The notes below the pieces were generated by a model. That model was given only the letters and a program-made list of their open reading frames with translations. It made no database searches and was not told the DNA's origin. A stretch of 64,000 nucleotides of DNA from Lithobates sylvaticus (lineage: Eukaryota > Chordata > Amphibia > Anura > Ranidae). Location: positions 377,054,945-377,118,944 of the forward strand of contig CM053030.1 in NCBI GenBank assembly GCA_028564925.1. The letters run 5' to 3'. Positions 1 to 11,440 of this stretch are shown here, in pieces. The position numbers and the translations under genes are program-made. Positions within the stretch are counted from its first letter, which is position 1, and each line of letters begins with the position of its first letter.

Positions 1-2029
1 TGAGAACCAACAGTGGCAATATTGGAGAGTAGGGATGAGCTTCGAGTTCATTGCCTGTTTGCCTGTTCACTAAACAGAGAACAATTTGGGGTGTTCACAG
101 CAAATTCAAAAAGCCGTGGAACACCCTGTAAAAGTCTGTGGGAGAAATCTAAAGTGCTAATTTTTAAGGCTTATATGCAAGTTATTGTTATAAAAAGTGT
201 TATGGGACCTGGGTCCTGCCCCAGGGGACATGTATCAATGCAAAAAAAGCTTTAAAAATGGCTGTTTTTTCGAGAGCAGTGATTTTAAAAATGCTTAAAG
301 TGAAACAATAAAAGTGTAATATTCCTTTAAATTTCGTACCAGAGGGGTGTGTATAGTATGCCTGTAAAGGGGCGCATGTTTCCCATGCTTAGAACTGTCC
401 CTGCACAAAGTGTAATTTCTGCAGGAAAAAAAGGCATTTAACCACTTGACCACTGGGCACTTAAACACCCTTAATAAGCAGACCAATTTTCAGCTTTCGG
501 TGCTCTCACACTTTGAATGACAATTACTCATTCATACAACACTGTATCCATATGAAATTTTTGTCCTTTTTTTCACACAAATAGAGCTTTCTTTTGGTGG
601 TATTTAATCACCTCTGGGTTTTTTATTTTTTGCGCTATAAAAGAAAAATGACTGAAAATTCAGTAAAAAAATTAATTTTTCTTCGTTTTTGTTATAAAAT
701 TTAGCAAATTTGTAATTTTTCTTGATAAATTTTGGCCAAAATTTATACTGCTACATATCTTTGGTAAAAATAAGTACAAATTGGGGTATATTATTTGGTC
801 TTTGTGAAAGTTATAGAGTCCACAAGCTATGGTGCCAATATCTGAAAATTGATCACACCTGAAGTACTGACGGCCTATCTCATTTCTTGAGACCCTAACA
901 TGCCATAAAAGTACAAATACCCCCCAAATGACCCCTTTTTAGAAAGAAGACATTCCAAGGTATTTAGAAAGAGGCATGGTGAGTTTTTTGAAGTTGTCAT
1001 TTTTTCCCACAATTCTTTGCAATATCAAGATTTTTTTTAATTTTTTTTTTTTTCACAAAATTGTCATATTAGCAGGTTATTTCTCACACACAGCATATGC
1101 ATACCACAAATTACACCCCAAAACACATTCTGCTATTACTCCTGAGTACGGCGATATCACATGCGTGAGACTTTTACACAGCGTGGCCACATACAGAGGC
1201 CCAACATGCAGGGAGCACCATCAGGTGTTCTGGAGCACCCAGGACAATTCTGACATTTCTCTCCTACATGTAAAAATCATCATTTATTTGCTAGAAAATT
1301 ACATAGAACCCCAAAATATTATATATGTTTTTTTAGCAAAGACCCTAGAGAATACAATGGCGGTCGTTGCAACTTTTTATCTAGCACGGTACTTGCGCAG
1401 CAATTTTTCGAACGTGTTTTATTTGGAAAAAAAATGTTTTGTGCTTTACAAAAAACAAAAACAAAACAAAATTTAGCCCAATGTTTTTGCATAATGTGAA
1501 AGATGAAGTTACGCCGAGTAAATAGATACCCAACATGTCACGCTTCAAAATTGCACACACTCGTGAAATGGCGCCAAACTTCGCTACTTAAAAATCCCCA
1601 TAGGCTTTAATTTTTTTTACTGGTTACATGTTTTGAGTTACAGAGGAGGTCTAGGACCAAAATTATTGTTCTCGCTCTAACGTTCGCAGCGATACCTCAC
1701 ATGTGTGGTTTGAACACCGTTTTCATATGTGGGCGGGACTTACGTATGCGTTCGCTTCTGCGTGCGAGCACACGGGGACAGGGACGCTTTAAAAAAATAT
1801 ATATATATTTTACTTTATTTATTTTAGTTTGACCCTTTTTTTCCCCCCAAAACATTTTTTGATCACTTTTATTCCTATTACAAGGAATGTAAACATCCCT
1901 TGTAATAGGAATATGGCATTACAGGTCCTCTTTACAGTGAGATATGGGGTCAATAAGACCCCACATCTCACCTCTAGGCTGGAAAGCCTGAAAAAAAAAA
2001 AAAAAAATGATCCTGGCTTTGATCGTAGC

Positions 2030-2600
2030 GAGTATCGCAGGGTATTGTTGGGTATTGCAGGGTATGGCAGAGTATCGCAGGGTATTGCAGAGTATCGCAG
2101 GGTATTGCAGGGTATGGCAGGATATGGCAGGGTATCGCAGGGTATGGCAGAGCATCGCAGAGTATCGCAGGGTATGGCAGAGTATCGCAGGGTATGGCAG
2201 AGTATCGCAGGGTATGGCAGAGTATCGCAGGGTATGGCAGGGTATGGCAGGGTATGGCAGGGTATGGCAGAGCATCGTAGGGTATGGCAGAGCATCGCAG
2301 GGTATGGCAGAGCATCGTAGGGTATGGCAGGGCATCGCAGGGTATGGCAGAGCATCGCAGGGTATGGCAGGGCATCGCAGGGTATGGCAGAGTATCGCAG
2401 GGTATGGCAGAGTATCGCAGGGTATGGCAGAGTATCGCAGGGTATGGCAGAGTATCGCAGGGCATGACAGAGTATGGCAGAGTATTGCAGGGTATGGCAG
2501 AGTATTGCGGGGTATGGCAGAGTATTGCGGGGTATGGCACAGTATTGGGGGGTATGGCACAGTATTGGGGGGTATGGCACAGTATTGGGGGGGATGGCAG
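2030..2600. repeat. 20-bp minisatellite
   Basis: About 28 consecutive copies of a unit close to GGTATGGCAGAGTATCGCAG run without any length change, so the units stay in register across the whole block. The last units drift toward GGTATGGCACAGTATTGGGG. Because 20 is not a multiple of three and the unit lacks stops in most frames, long open frames appear on both strands. They are a product of the repeat, not genes. Confidence 0.95.
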
Positions 2601-2603
2601 AGA

Positions 2604-2719
2604 ATCCATCCATCCATGCTCAGCCATCCCTCCATACCCTGCAATACCCAGCAATACACTGCAGGCTATTGCTGGGTATTGCAGGGTATGGAGGGATGGC
2701 TGAGCATGGATGGATGGAT
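2604..2719. repeat. Perfect 53-bp inverted repeat
   Basis: The arms at 2604-2656 and 2667-2719 are exact reverse complements with a 10-base loop. The arms reuse minisatellite-like words (TACCCTGCAATACCCAGCAA), so the hairpin probably arose by inversion of an edge of the neighbouring array. Confidence 0.95.
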
Positions 2720-2837
2720 CGGTGGTGGCAGAGCAGGCTGTGGGCACTACAGATCCCGCCCACAGCACTGCTGCCACCGATCCCTCCCCCTTTCCTCTCA
2801 TACTGTACCGATCGGTACAGAGAGAGGAGGAGAGAGG

Positions 2838-3051
2838 AACCGGCGTCATCAAATGACGCCGGTTTGCTTACATGTGATCACTCCGTCATTTGACGGAGCG
2901 ATCACGTGGTAAACGGCCGCGACGAGCGGCCGTTTACCGTGATCCATGATCCGCCGGGTCCTCTGGACCCGGCGATCATGGATGCTCTCGAGTGCGCGCA
3001 CCAGGGGGCGCGCAAGAGCAGAATTCTGTGAGGCCGTTAATTAACGGCCTC
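2838..3051. other. Five consecutive GC-rich hairpins
   Basis: Five adjoining inverted repeats can be read: 2838-2864, 2874-2905, 2908-2938, 2942-2983 and 3030-3051. Arms are 11-20 bp with loops of 0-6 bases and at most a base or two unpaired. They sit just inside the right terminus of the TTAA-flanked element. Comparable stem-rich GC blocks occur near the right ends of the copies at 43387 and 50589. Confidence 0.85.
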
Positions 3052-3851
3052 CCAGAGTTAAGCAACCGCCCTGTAGTCGTTTTTCGGCTATGGGCCGGTT
3101 GTTAACTGGTTAAAAGCACTCGCAGCTATAATGAATTGTCAGCTCCCCGTAATATAGAGAACAGTCATTGAAAGTCATTGATAAAAAAAAAAAAATGTGT
3201 GGGGTTCCCCCCAAATTTAATTACCAGGCCCTTCAGGTCTGGTATGGATATTAAGGGGAACTCCAGGTCAAATTTAAAAAAATAACATGGGGTTCCTCAC
3301 AAATATCCATACCAGACCCTTCAGGTCTGGTATGGATTTTAAGGGGGAACTCCACACCAAATAAAAATAAAAATAAAAAAGGAGTTCCCCCCAAAAATCC
3401 ATACCAGACTCTTTATCCAAGCACGCAACCTGGCAGGCCGCAGGAAAAGAGGGGGAAAGAGAGCAATGCAGAAATGACACTTTGTGCAGGGACAGTTCTA
3501 AGCATGGGAAACATGTGCCCCTTTACAGGCATACTATACACACCCCCAGGTACGAAATTTAAAGGAATATTACACTTTTATTGTTTCACTTTAAGCATTA
3601 TTAAAATCACTGCTCCCGAAAATACTGCCGTTTTCAAAAGTTTTTTTTGCATTGATACATGTCCCCTGGGGCAGGACCTGGGGTCTCCAAACACTTTTTA
3701 GGACAATAACTTGCATATAAGCCTTTAAAATTAGCACTTTTGATTTTGAACGTTCAATAGACTTTAATAGGGTCCTAAAGTTCACACAAAGTTTGGGTCT
3801 GTTCGCAGGTTCTGGTGCGAACCGAACCGGGGGGTGTTCGGCTCATCCCTA

Positions 3852-5399
3852 TAGGAGAGCATGAGACACATTCTGGGGGAAGCACCCAGATCCCCAATGT
3901 AGGTCAGTATGTGTTCCAATTATTATATACTAGTTGATAATAGGGTCTATGACCTGATGGAGAAAGGGACCCACCAGGGGATGCCACCTCCGGCAGGTCA
4001 GATCCAATCCCCAAAGGAACATACCATATATATCCCCAGTCAAGAAACTCAAGTGTTTTTTCAATTTCTAACAATACAATTACTCTGGTCCTAGAGTTTA
4101 CATGGTCGACCTGCAGATTAGAAATTATTTATATGAAACTGGTCTCTGTAGAGAGCCAGTCACTTTAGAAAATCTTGTGGCAAAGATCGTGGTTTGTTTT
4201 TTTAAATCCATATTAAGTAAAGCTATGGGGCAGTATGATGAGTAGAGGAGAGGGTCTTTACCTGGTTTAGGAAGCAGCTACATGGACTCATACATAGAAT
4301 CTGACAGATGCTGGGTGTCCAAACGGTGCTTATAGAGTTCTCCAGCCTAGGAGACAGTTATCTTTGGGACATCTGATCCATTATCATTTCCTTCCTTATC
4401 CACCCTGGGGATAATTTCCAACTATTCCTCTCATCTGAGAGGTAAGAACAAAGGTGACAGGAAGTGAGGAATATTCGGAAAAGTCTACCACTAGATATGA
4501 AGCTCCTGAAATCATTTAACAAAAAGGGTTTGTTGCTGAGGGCTGAGTCTATTCTGGATGATGACTTGTTGGTTTGAGAAAAATTAGAGAAACTTTAGAG
4601 GGTTTTAAATATGGAAGGGAGAGGAGACATATGCATTCACCAAGGTGTCCCTGTCTCATGAATTGTTTAATGCTTTATGCTACCACAAACAGTTGAGCCT
4701 CCCCCCCTTAGAACTTGGTGCTTAAAGAGAGAGACTAATATTGTGGAACAAAGAGGATAAGCTTGACAACTGCTTATATTAGTAAATAGTAGCCAGAAAA
4801 CCACTTAACCGCCCAGCAGAAACAACATCTTATTGTAGACCAGGAATACAACTGCTGATTGAATACCTTTGATTTTATCCTGCAAATATACTTTTTTTTT
4901 TCATTTATTAAACACAATCGCTTTAAAATCTCATGGTCTATGTGTCTGAGTGTGTGTGGACTGCCTCACAGAATAGTTTAGTGCTAGAAACAATGAACTC
5001 ATATTGGTTTTGCTATTGAATAATGCTACAATTGGTCCCGTGATAGAAGGCAATTAGGAGGCTAGATTCTAAACAATCTATTAACCTTGAGTTGCGAATC
5101 AGCATGATTTTGAATAATCAGATCATTTATCTGGCTTAGAGAGATTCTACAAACAGAACATGCAAATCTGAACTAAAGACAGATATTAGAAATACCATAT
5201 ATTCATTCCAGCTGTGTATTCATTAAAAATATTCCATTCATCTAAAATATAGCTCATATAAGTTAACAGTCTCTCATAATGTTAGCTTTTTGGGATCCCC
5301 TGCACAGCAGGGCAGTGTTCTACTGCCTGCTCCTTTATTGCCCAATGAGCAGGGAGGGGAGGAGTTACCAAGCTATGCTGATGAATAGCATTGTAGAAA
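3852..5399. other. Gene-free stretch, no recognised repeat
   Basis: Moderately AT-rich unique-looking sequence. No splice-framed open reading frame, RNA gene or familiar repeat was recognised. Confidence 0.5.
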
Positions 5400-6603
5400 A
5401 GTTAGGTCTTTGATCAGGCTATGATCTCCATCAGTATTACCTGGATCACAAAACTGGCTCAACAGTTGAACCAGAGGAAGGCGAAAAACCCCAGCAAAGC
5501 ATGATCCAATTTGCTATAGCAGGTGAAACAATTTTCTTCCTGATCCCCCGAAAGGCAATCAGATTTTCTCTGGATAAACTTTACCTATTAATGTCAGTAT
5601 CCAGTTATATTATGTACATTTAGGAAAGAATCCAGGCCTTTTTTAAAGCAATCTACTGAGCTTGCCAGACCCATCTCTGGAGGGAGTCTATTCCACATTT
5701 TCACAGCTCTTACTGGGAGAAATCTTTCTGCTTTTGGAGATGAAATCTTTTTTCCTCTAGACGTAAAAAGTGTCCCCTTGTCCTCTGTGATGATCTTAAA
5801 GTGAATAACTCAACACCAAGTCCACTATATTGATCCCTTATGTATTTGTACATGTTGATCATATCCCCCCTTAATCTCCTCTTCTCAAGAGGGAATCCAT
5901 TCAGCTCCTCTAATCTTTCCTCATAGCTGAGCTCCTCCATGCCTCCTATCAGTCTGGTTGCCCTTCTCTGCACTTTCCCCAGTTCCCGATATCTTTTTTG
6001 AGAACTGGTGCCCAAAACTGAACTGAATATTCTAGATGCTGACTTACTAATGATTTTTACAGCGGCAACATTATATCAAAATTATATCTCTCTCTCTCTG
6101 GAGTCCATACCTCTCTTAATACAAGAAAGGACTTTGCTCGCTTTGGAAACTACAGCTTGACATTGCATGTTAGTATTGAGCTTATGATCTTCCAAAACCC
6201 CCAGATCCTTCTCCACCATTGACTCTTCCTAGAATGTACGATGCATGCATATTCTTACCCCCCAAGTGCATAACTTTACATTTATCAACATTAAACCTCA
6301 TTTGCCACTTAGTTGCCCAATTAGTAAATTAGGGACATCCTGTAAGGACTTTATTCCACTGCATAGCTTAGTGTCATCTGCAAAGACAGAAATGGTACTT
6401 TTTATCCTAGACCCTATATCATTTATAAAGATATTAAAAAGTAAGGGTCCCAACACTGAACCTTGGGGTACACCACTGATAACCTTAGACCATTCAGAGT
6501 AAGAGTCATTAACCACTACTCCCTGAATCCTGTCTTTAAGCCAGTTTTCTATCCATTTACAAATTGATATTTCCAAGCCTGTAGACTTTACCTTACACAT
6601 GAG
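5400..6603 (-). mobile_element. CR1-like LINE, 5'-truncated and broken
   Basis: Read on the minus strand, this holds the end of a non-LTR reverse transcriptase. The frame at 6298-6600 shows RT block 4 and 5 motifs: GVPQGSVLGPLLF from residue 43 and the catalytic FADD box at residues 73-76 (F in place of the usual Y), followed by TKL. Further downstream the frame at 5710-6015 contains the conserved C-terminal segment QRRATRLIGG and YEERLEELNGFPLEKRRLRGD, characteristic of CR1-type ORF2. The frames are no longer continuous, so the copy is dead. Its 3' part (about 5400-5700) lacks coding similarity and resembles a LINE 3' tail. The 5' half of the element is missing, as usual for LINE insertions. 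L2-type is the alternative. Confidence 0.8.
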
Positions 6604-7140
6604 CTATGCATTAGAAAGTTTTAGTGCATAATCCTTCTTTCATATCTCTCATTACAATACATACCATATATTACTGATGTGCGCTTTAAAAATAACCCCT
6701 CACATTTAATGTGCTCTAACAAACATAGATTTTGTAAAGAAAAATCCTCTTTGTTGTATTATGCCTTTGTGTATGCAGTGGGCTGATGGAATTGAGTTTT
6801 AAAAAATGGTTCAATTGCCTTGGCTAAAATGCTGAAAAAGCTGCATACTGTATATCAGATTAAGACTAATGTAAAGCATGACTTTTGCTGAACAATGGCT
6901 CTCAATATCAACAGACAAAGCGGGCAGGTTGTATAAGGAGAAAGTGAATTTTCCAGCTAGTATGCAATAAATAGAATATGGCAAATCAGTCAATTAATGC
7001 AAGCTTAAAGCTGAATAGTAGGTAAACCACTAAATGCACAGATGAAATAGAGATACAAAAAATAATTCTGTCTCTCCAGTCCTAAAATTCAGACAGTGTA
7101 GTATTGCAGGAGACTTGATTTTTCTCTGCTGCAGTTCAAT
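6604..7140. other. Gene-free spacer
   Basis: AT-rich sequence between the LINE relic and a hairpin element. Nothing recognised. Confidence 0.4.
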
Positions 7141-7141
7141 A

Positions 7142-7548
7142 ATGCCGCGTACACATGACCGGTTTTCCCGTTGGAATAAACTCCAAAGGTTTTTCTGACG
7201 GACTTCCGCTGAAACTGTCTTGCCTACACACGATCACACCAAAGTCCGACCGTCTAGAACGTGGTGACATACAACACGTATGACGTGACTAGAAAAAGGA
7301 AGTTCAATAGCCAGTAGCCAATAGCTACCGTCTCGTACTTGCTTCAGAGCATGCGTCATTTTTGATCCGTCGGAACAGCATACAGATGAGCCGTTTTCCC
7401 GATAGGTATTGGTTCCATCGGAAATATTTAAAACATGTTCTATTTCTAGGTCCGTCAGTCTGATGAAGCCCACACACGATTGGAATATCTGATGAAAAGA
7501 TTACGTCTGACTTTTTCTGCTGGAAAGTCTGACCGTGTGCATAACCCA
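7142..7548. mobile_element. Small ATGCC...CACACG hairpin element
   Basis: The left end ATGCCGCGTACACATGACCG and the right end CGTGTGCATAACCCAT are complementary, and the interior is rich in short inverted words (TTTTCCCG, CCGTCGG, GTCCGACC). TA lies at each border. This is a degraded member of the family better preserved at 31412-31863 and 60318-60743. It has no coding capacity. Confidence 0.75.
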
Positions 7549-7564
7549 TATAGGTATTGTCCCT

Positions 7565-7800
7565 CCTCCAGAATGTTTCATAGTTTCATAGTTTCATAGT
7601 TAGTAAGGTTGAATAAAGACACCAGTCCATCCAGTTCAACCTGAGCGAGTGTCTACAATTGTCCCTATCCCTGTACATTGCACACTGACATCGGTCCCTA
7701 CCCTCAAGGAGCCCACAATCCAAGGTCCCCATTCATATACTAGGGCCAATTTTTTGGACAGAAGCCATTTAACCTACCTGCATGTCTTTGGAATGTGACT
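7565..7800. repeat. Interspersed repeat of unassigned class
   Basis: Starts with a triplicated CATAGTTT motif, then GTAAGGTTGAATAAAGACA and later CATTTAACCTACCTGCATGT. I recognise these phrases from dispersed repeats in fish and frog genomes, but I cannot name the family. There is only one copy in this window, so the assignment rests on memory. Confidence 0.4.
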
Positions 7801-7809
7801 AACCAGTGA

Positions 7810-8930
7810 ATAGAGAAGCAGCAGACTTATGAGCACAGCTCTCTTTAATTGTGCGCTATACTCCTATCAGAATGCTCCTTGCACTGCAGCACAACTGACT
7901 GGCTACTTGTGCTGCTTCTCCATCTCCCACTCTGAGCTCTGCTGTACAGGGAAGGCAACAGGTGGGCACCAGGTCAAATTTGGGTACTTACACAACTGGA
8001 TGGATACATAGATGCATTTATTTGTGTCAGATTTTGCCATTAATGAGAACGAAAACACTTCTGTTCTATCCGCTGATTTTTGAAGGACCACTTAAGCATA
8101 GCAAAAAGTTAAACATTTTATTATCCACAAATTTACAACAAATCCAATTAATCCAATACATTAAATGGGATGAAACAAGCATATATTCTGTAATTCGCCC
8201 CAACATCATTCCAGGCAGCAGGCTTCAGATATAGACTACTGCTATCTTTGTGGGAGCAGTGGTATTCCTGCAGAGGTCTGATGCTGCCTCCCCCTTCTGA
8301 GCCAGAGATATAGCTCTCCAATCTTCCACTTTGCTAATTGAAGAACTTTAGCTAAACAGGGAGTGTGTCAGATCACTGCAGAGAGACTGAAGCTCTCACC
8401 CAGATAGCAGTGGTACACTCTATTTTAACACCCTCAATTGTTAACATTTCAATAAAACTATGAGTTTAAAGATACATGTATATTTAAAAAAGATTATCTT
8501 CTTGTATGTAATATTATCAAGATGCATTAATGTTTTAAAAGTCTTTCTTCTATTTAAAGATGAATTTCAGGTATGGAAAAGTTTGGACCCAAGTAACTAT
8601 TCATACACCATACATGTGGGATCCTTCTAAAAGTTTGAAATCACTTTAGTAGACACTGCTACTCCAGTGAGTTCCACATATTTCTGGGTCCCATTCAGAG
8701 CAGCTTCCGTGCTGCATTGTAAGCACATAAGGCCAATCACTCAGCACGGGGGCCATTCAGAGATCGCTTTGCAGTTTATCAATGAAAGGGTTCTACAGGC
8801 GGGGTTTTACGCAATAATTGTGCTTTGCTACTTCTCATTATGCAAGTCTATGGGTTTGATTTGGAGTGGAGAAGGTTCTCTTAGCAAAGTGAATGTTCAT
8901 TGAGCTTAGTAAATAGGGTGACATTGGGGC
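7810..8930. other. Gene-free stretch
   Basis: Unique-looking sequence with scattered short frames only. No coding, RNA or repeat signal that I can support. Confidence 0.4.
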
Positions 8931-9140
8931 TGAATTACTAAAGGCAAAAAACTTTGCACTTTGCAAGTGCAGTTGCACCCATATTCCCCGGAGTTTAGCG
9001 AATGTGGTGAAGCTTCACTTTGTAAAGAATGCCCAATCAAGTGCAAAGAAAAAAAAACAGCATTTTTACTTGCACATTATTGGATAATGGAAATCACCAG
9101 AGCTTCGACACATTATGAAGCTTTTAATAAATGAACCCCA
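8931..9140. mobile_element. Fold-back MITE (TTTACTAAAGGCAAA type)
   Basis: Begins GGGGCTGAATTACTAAAGGC and ends TTAATAAATGAACCCCA, which are approximately complementary. The inner TTTGCACTTTGCAAGTGC block also folds on itself. Relatives lie at 25775-25925 and, as a fragment, at 30838-30854. Non-coding. Confidence 0.6.
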
Positions 9141-9318
9141 CTTTGTTAATTTTAAATACCAATCATGTGCAAGGAATATATACACAGGAAGCAGTCCCTG
9201 ACAAATGTAAGAAATTGCATCTACCAAAAACTGAAATATTACTTGGAATAATATTTGGATGACCTATAGCACATACCCACGTGCATTTCAGATACCTAAC
9301 CTGAACTCTATACATTGC

Positions 9319-9462
<144 letters not shown>

Positions 9463-9617
9463 TCACTGACTCACTGGCCACCTTTGTTAGGTACACCTTG
9501 CTAGTAGTGCTTCTAGCCCAGTGAATGACATGAAATGGTACAAAGGTAAGTGGTAAACTGCCAGAGGTTAAAAAAAAAAACATTAGGTTAAAGTGACACT
9601 AAACACACACTGTTTAA

Positions 9618-10498
9618 CCACTTCCTGCCTGCCATATAGCAATATGACATTGGGGAAAGTGGTTCTTTTATCCTGACCGGACGTCATATGACGTGATCAG
9701 GATAACAAGCCGATGCGTGCCCATTGGGGCATGCAGCACAGCGATCTGTGGTGCTGTGTGTCAGTCTGACACACCGCAACACTAATCCCCGAAAAAATGA
9801 CGGAGACCACCACTGATGACCACCAGGTATGCCACCCATGGCCACCAGGGATGACAATCTGTGGCCAAATATGATGCCAATGTGTGCCCACATATTATGC
9901 CAATTAGTGCCAATCAGCAATACCTGCCAGTGACTCCATTGCAGCGATGCCCATCAATGCCATCTATCAGTGCCCATCAGTGCCACTCATCAGTGTCCAT
10001 CAGTGCCACCTATCAGTGCCCATCCATGCCCATCAGTGCCCACCTATCAGTGCCCATCAGTGCCACATATCAGTGCCCATCAGTGCCACCAATAAGTGCC
10101 CATCAGTGCCGCCTATGAGTGCCCATCAGTGTCACCTATGCATGCCCACCTGTGCCACCTAGGAGTGCTCATCAGTGCTGCATATCAGTGCCACATATCA
10201 GTGCCCATCACTGCCGCCTATCAGTGCCCATCGGAGTTGCATATCGGTGCCCATCATCAATGCCCATTAGTGCCGCCTCATTGGGGCCCCCTCATCAGTG
10301 CCACCTTATCAGTGCCCATTAGTGAAGGAGAAAACATATTTATTTACAAAATGTTATAACAGAAACGAAGAAAATGTTAACAATTTTGTTTGGGTACAGT
10401 ATAGCATGACCACGCAATTGTCATTTAAACAGCGACATCGCTCAAAGCTAAAAATTGGCTTGTGCAGGAAGGGTGGGAAGTGGCTGATATTGAAGTGG
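9618..10498. mobile_element. TTAA-flanked CCACTT...AAGTGG element
   Basis: TTAA occurs at 9614-9617 and 10499-10502. The termini CCACTTCCTGCC and ATTGAAGTGG are inverted at their outer 7 bases (CCACTTC/GAAGTGG). The left third contains paired ATGACG words. The middle is a minisatellite. The right part carries the family's ACAATTGTC-type terminal segment. No transposase frame is present. Confidence 0.8.
9945..10335. repeat. ~23-bp minisatellite (CAGTGCCCATCAGTGCC)
   Basis: Degenerate tandem units near CAGTGCCCATCAGTGCCACC with occasional 12-base half units. The reverse complement contains GGCACTGATGGGCACTGAT, the same word that dominates the array at 18945-21235, so the two arrays share an origin. 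The proline/histidine-rich frames here are artefacts. Confidence 0.9.
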
Positions 10499-10504
10499 TT
10501 AATT

Positions 10505-10974
10505 TAAATTGCCCCTTCTATTTCTGTATATGGCACTGAAATTATTTTAATAAAAAATATAAAATCGAAGTACCTTTTTCTATATTGATATACAGCTATA
10601 ACATGACTCAGATATTTCCCAGCCTGTCTGTAGGGAAACATAAGCAGGAGGAGCTTCTAGTCCTCTGCTGCTGGTCATATGTTCAAAATAAAAAAAAACA
10701 GCCTTTGGAATACAGAGTAAAAATAAATAATATTGATAAACTGTTTTGAATTGCCATACAAATATTTATTTGAAATCAAATCTTTATAATTTCTTGTCAC
10801 TCTCCTCCAGACTGTGTCTTAGAATAAGAGGGAGGTGAAGCCACCATCAGTCTACATGTAATATCCTGCCCCCATTGTGTTTAGCTGGTTAGTGGGCATG
10901 GAGGAGGGGTATATAGAGAGTAGCTGGATCAACCAGGTTTTTTACGGAATGCATATCAGTTTTTATTTTTTAAA
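10505..10974. other. Gene-free spacer
   Basis: AT-rich sequence with no coding or repeat signal recognised. Confidence 0.35.
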
Positions 10975-11134
10975 GGGATGTTTCTTTTTGTTCATAGCAC
11001 AAAAATTAAAGACTGCAGAGGTGATCAAATACCACCAAAAGAGAGCTCTATTTGTGGGAAGAAAATTGCGACAGTGCTGAAAGCTAAAAATTGTCATGGG
11101 CAGGAAGGGGGGAAAGTGCCTGGTATCTAAGTGG
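10975..11134. mobile_element. Right-end fragment of a TTAA-flanked element
   Basis: Contains the complement of the family's left-end signature (AAATACCACCAAAAGAGAGC) and finishes CTAAGTGG followed by TTAA at 11135-11138. The opposite end is missing. Confidence 0.65.
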
Positions 11135-11440
11135 TTAAGCAATATTTGGATAGTATTGTACTGCAGGAAGTACTATATTGCTCTCAAAATAGTGAGAAAA
11201 ATGGCAATTAACAAAGAAAGACAGAAAGAGCATTATGACCCTTAAAAGTGTAGGTCTTTCTTTTAGAGAAATTGCAAAGAAATCCATGGTGTCAATGAAT
11301 ACAGTTTGCTACACCATTGCAAAGAACTTGGAAGCAGAATCAGAAGACACGTTTCCGAGAGTCAAACGTTTTCAGGACAGGCAGCTCACAGGTCAACAGC
11401 TTCAAGCACAGCTTAACACTGATCAAAGTAAGCAAGTCTA

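Larger units (their letters stand above)
442..3109. mobile_element. TTAA-flanked CCACTT-ended element (piggyBac-type, non-autonomous)
   Basis: TTAA sits at both borders (438-441 and 3110-3113), with termini CCACTTGACCACTGG on the left and a sequence ending AACTGG on the right. The left 250 bases carry the family signature CACAAATAGAGCTTTCTTTT followed by a T-rich TTTTTGCGCTATAAA stretch, shared with copies at 26952, 43387 and 50589. A middle section (about 845-1750) matches the interior of the 50589-57153 copy. A 20-bp minisatellite, a perfect hairpin and a run of GC-rich hairpins occupy the right half. The 166-codon reading frame at 976-1476 lies in AT-rich element interior and is not a credible gene. 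TTAA duplication is typical of piggyBac transposons, but no such transposase is present. Confidence 0.75.
32..3849. mobile_element. TA-flanked element with ~385-bp inverted ends (interrupted)
   Basis: The left end (32 to about 420) and the right end (about 3478-3849) are inverted copies of each other. Both begin GGGATGAGC at the outer edge and continue through a shared block containing CAGGGGACATGTATCAATGC on one side and its complement on the other. The dinucleotide TA flanks both ends (30-31 and 3850-3851), as expected for a Tc1/mariner-type target duplication. No transposase is visible, so it is non-autonomous. The short core at 3114-3477 holds several copies of a CCATACCAGACCCTTCAGG motif. 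A TTAA-flanked element (442-3109) has landed at the inner edge of the left end. A partial relative lies at 30857-32610. Class assignment is inferred from the TA duplication and the inverted ends. Confidence 0.75.

Noticed and set aside
976-1476. 166-codon plus-strand frame
   Set aside because: AT-rich interior of a non-autonomous element, no domain, and sister copy at 53.5-54 kb does not keep the frame.
1819-2912. Long open frames on both strands (up to 301 codons) with repeated CHTLRYSAIP or GYGRVSQG patterns
   Set aside because: They lie on the 20-bp minisatellite; absence of stops follows from the repeat unit.
9945-10335. Possible CRISPR-like array
   Set aside because: Units are contiguous with no unique spacers, and the window is vertebrate DNA.
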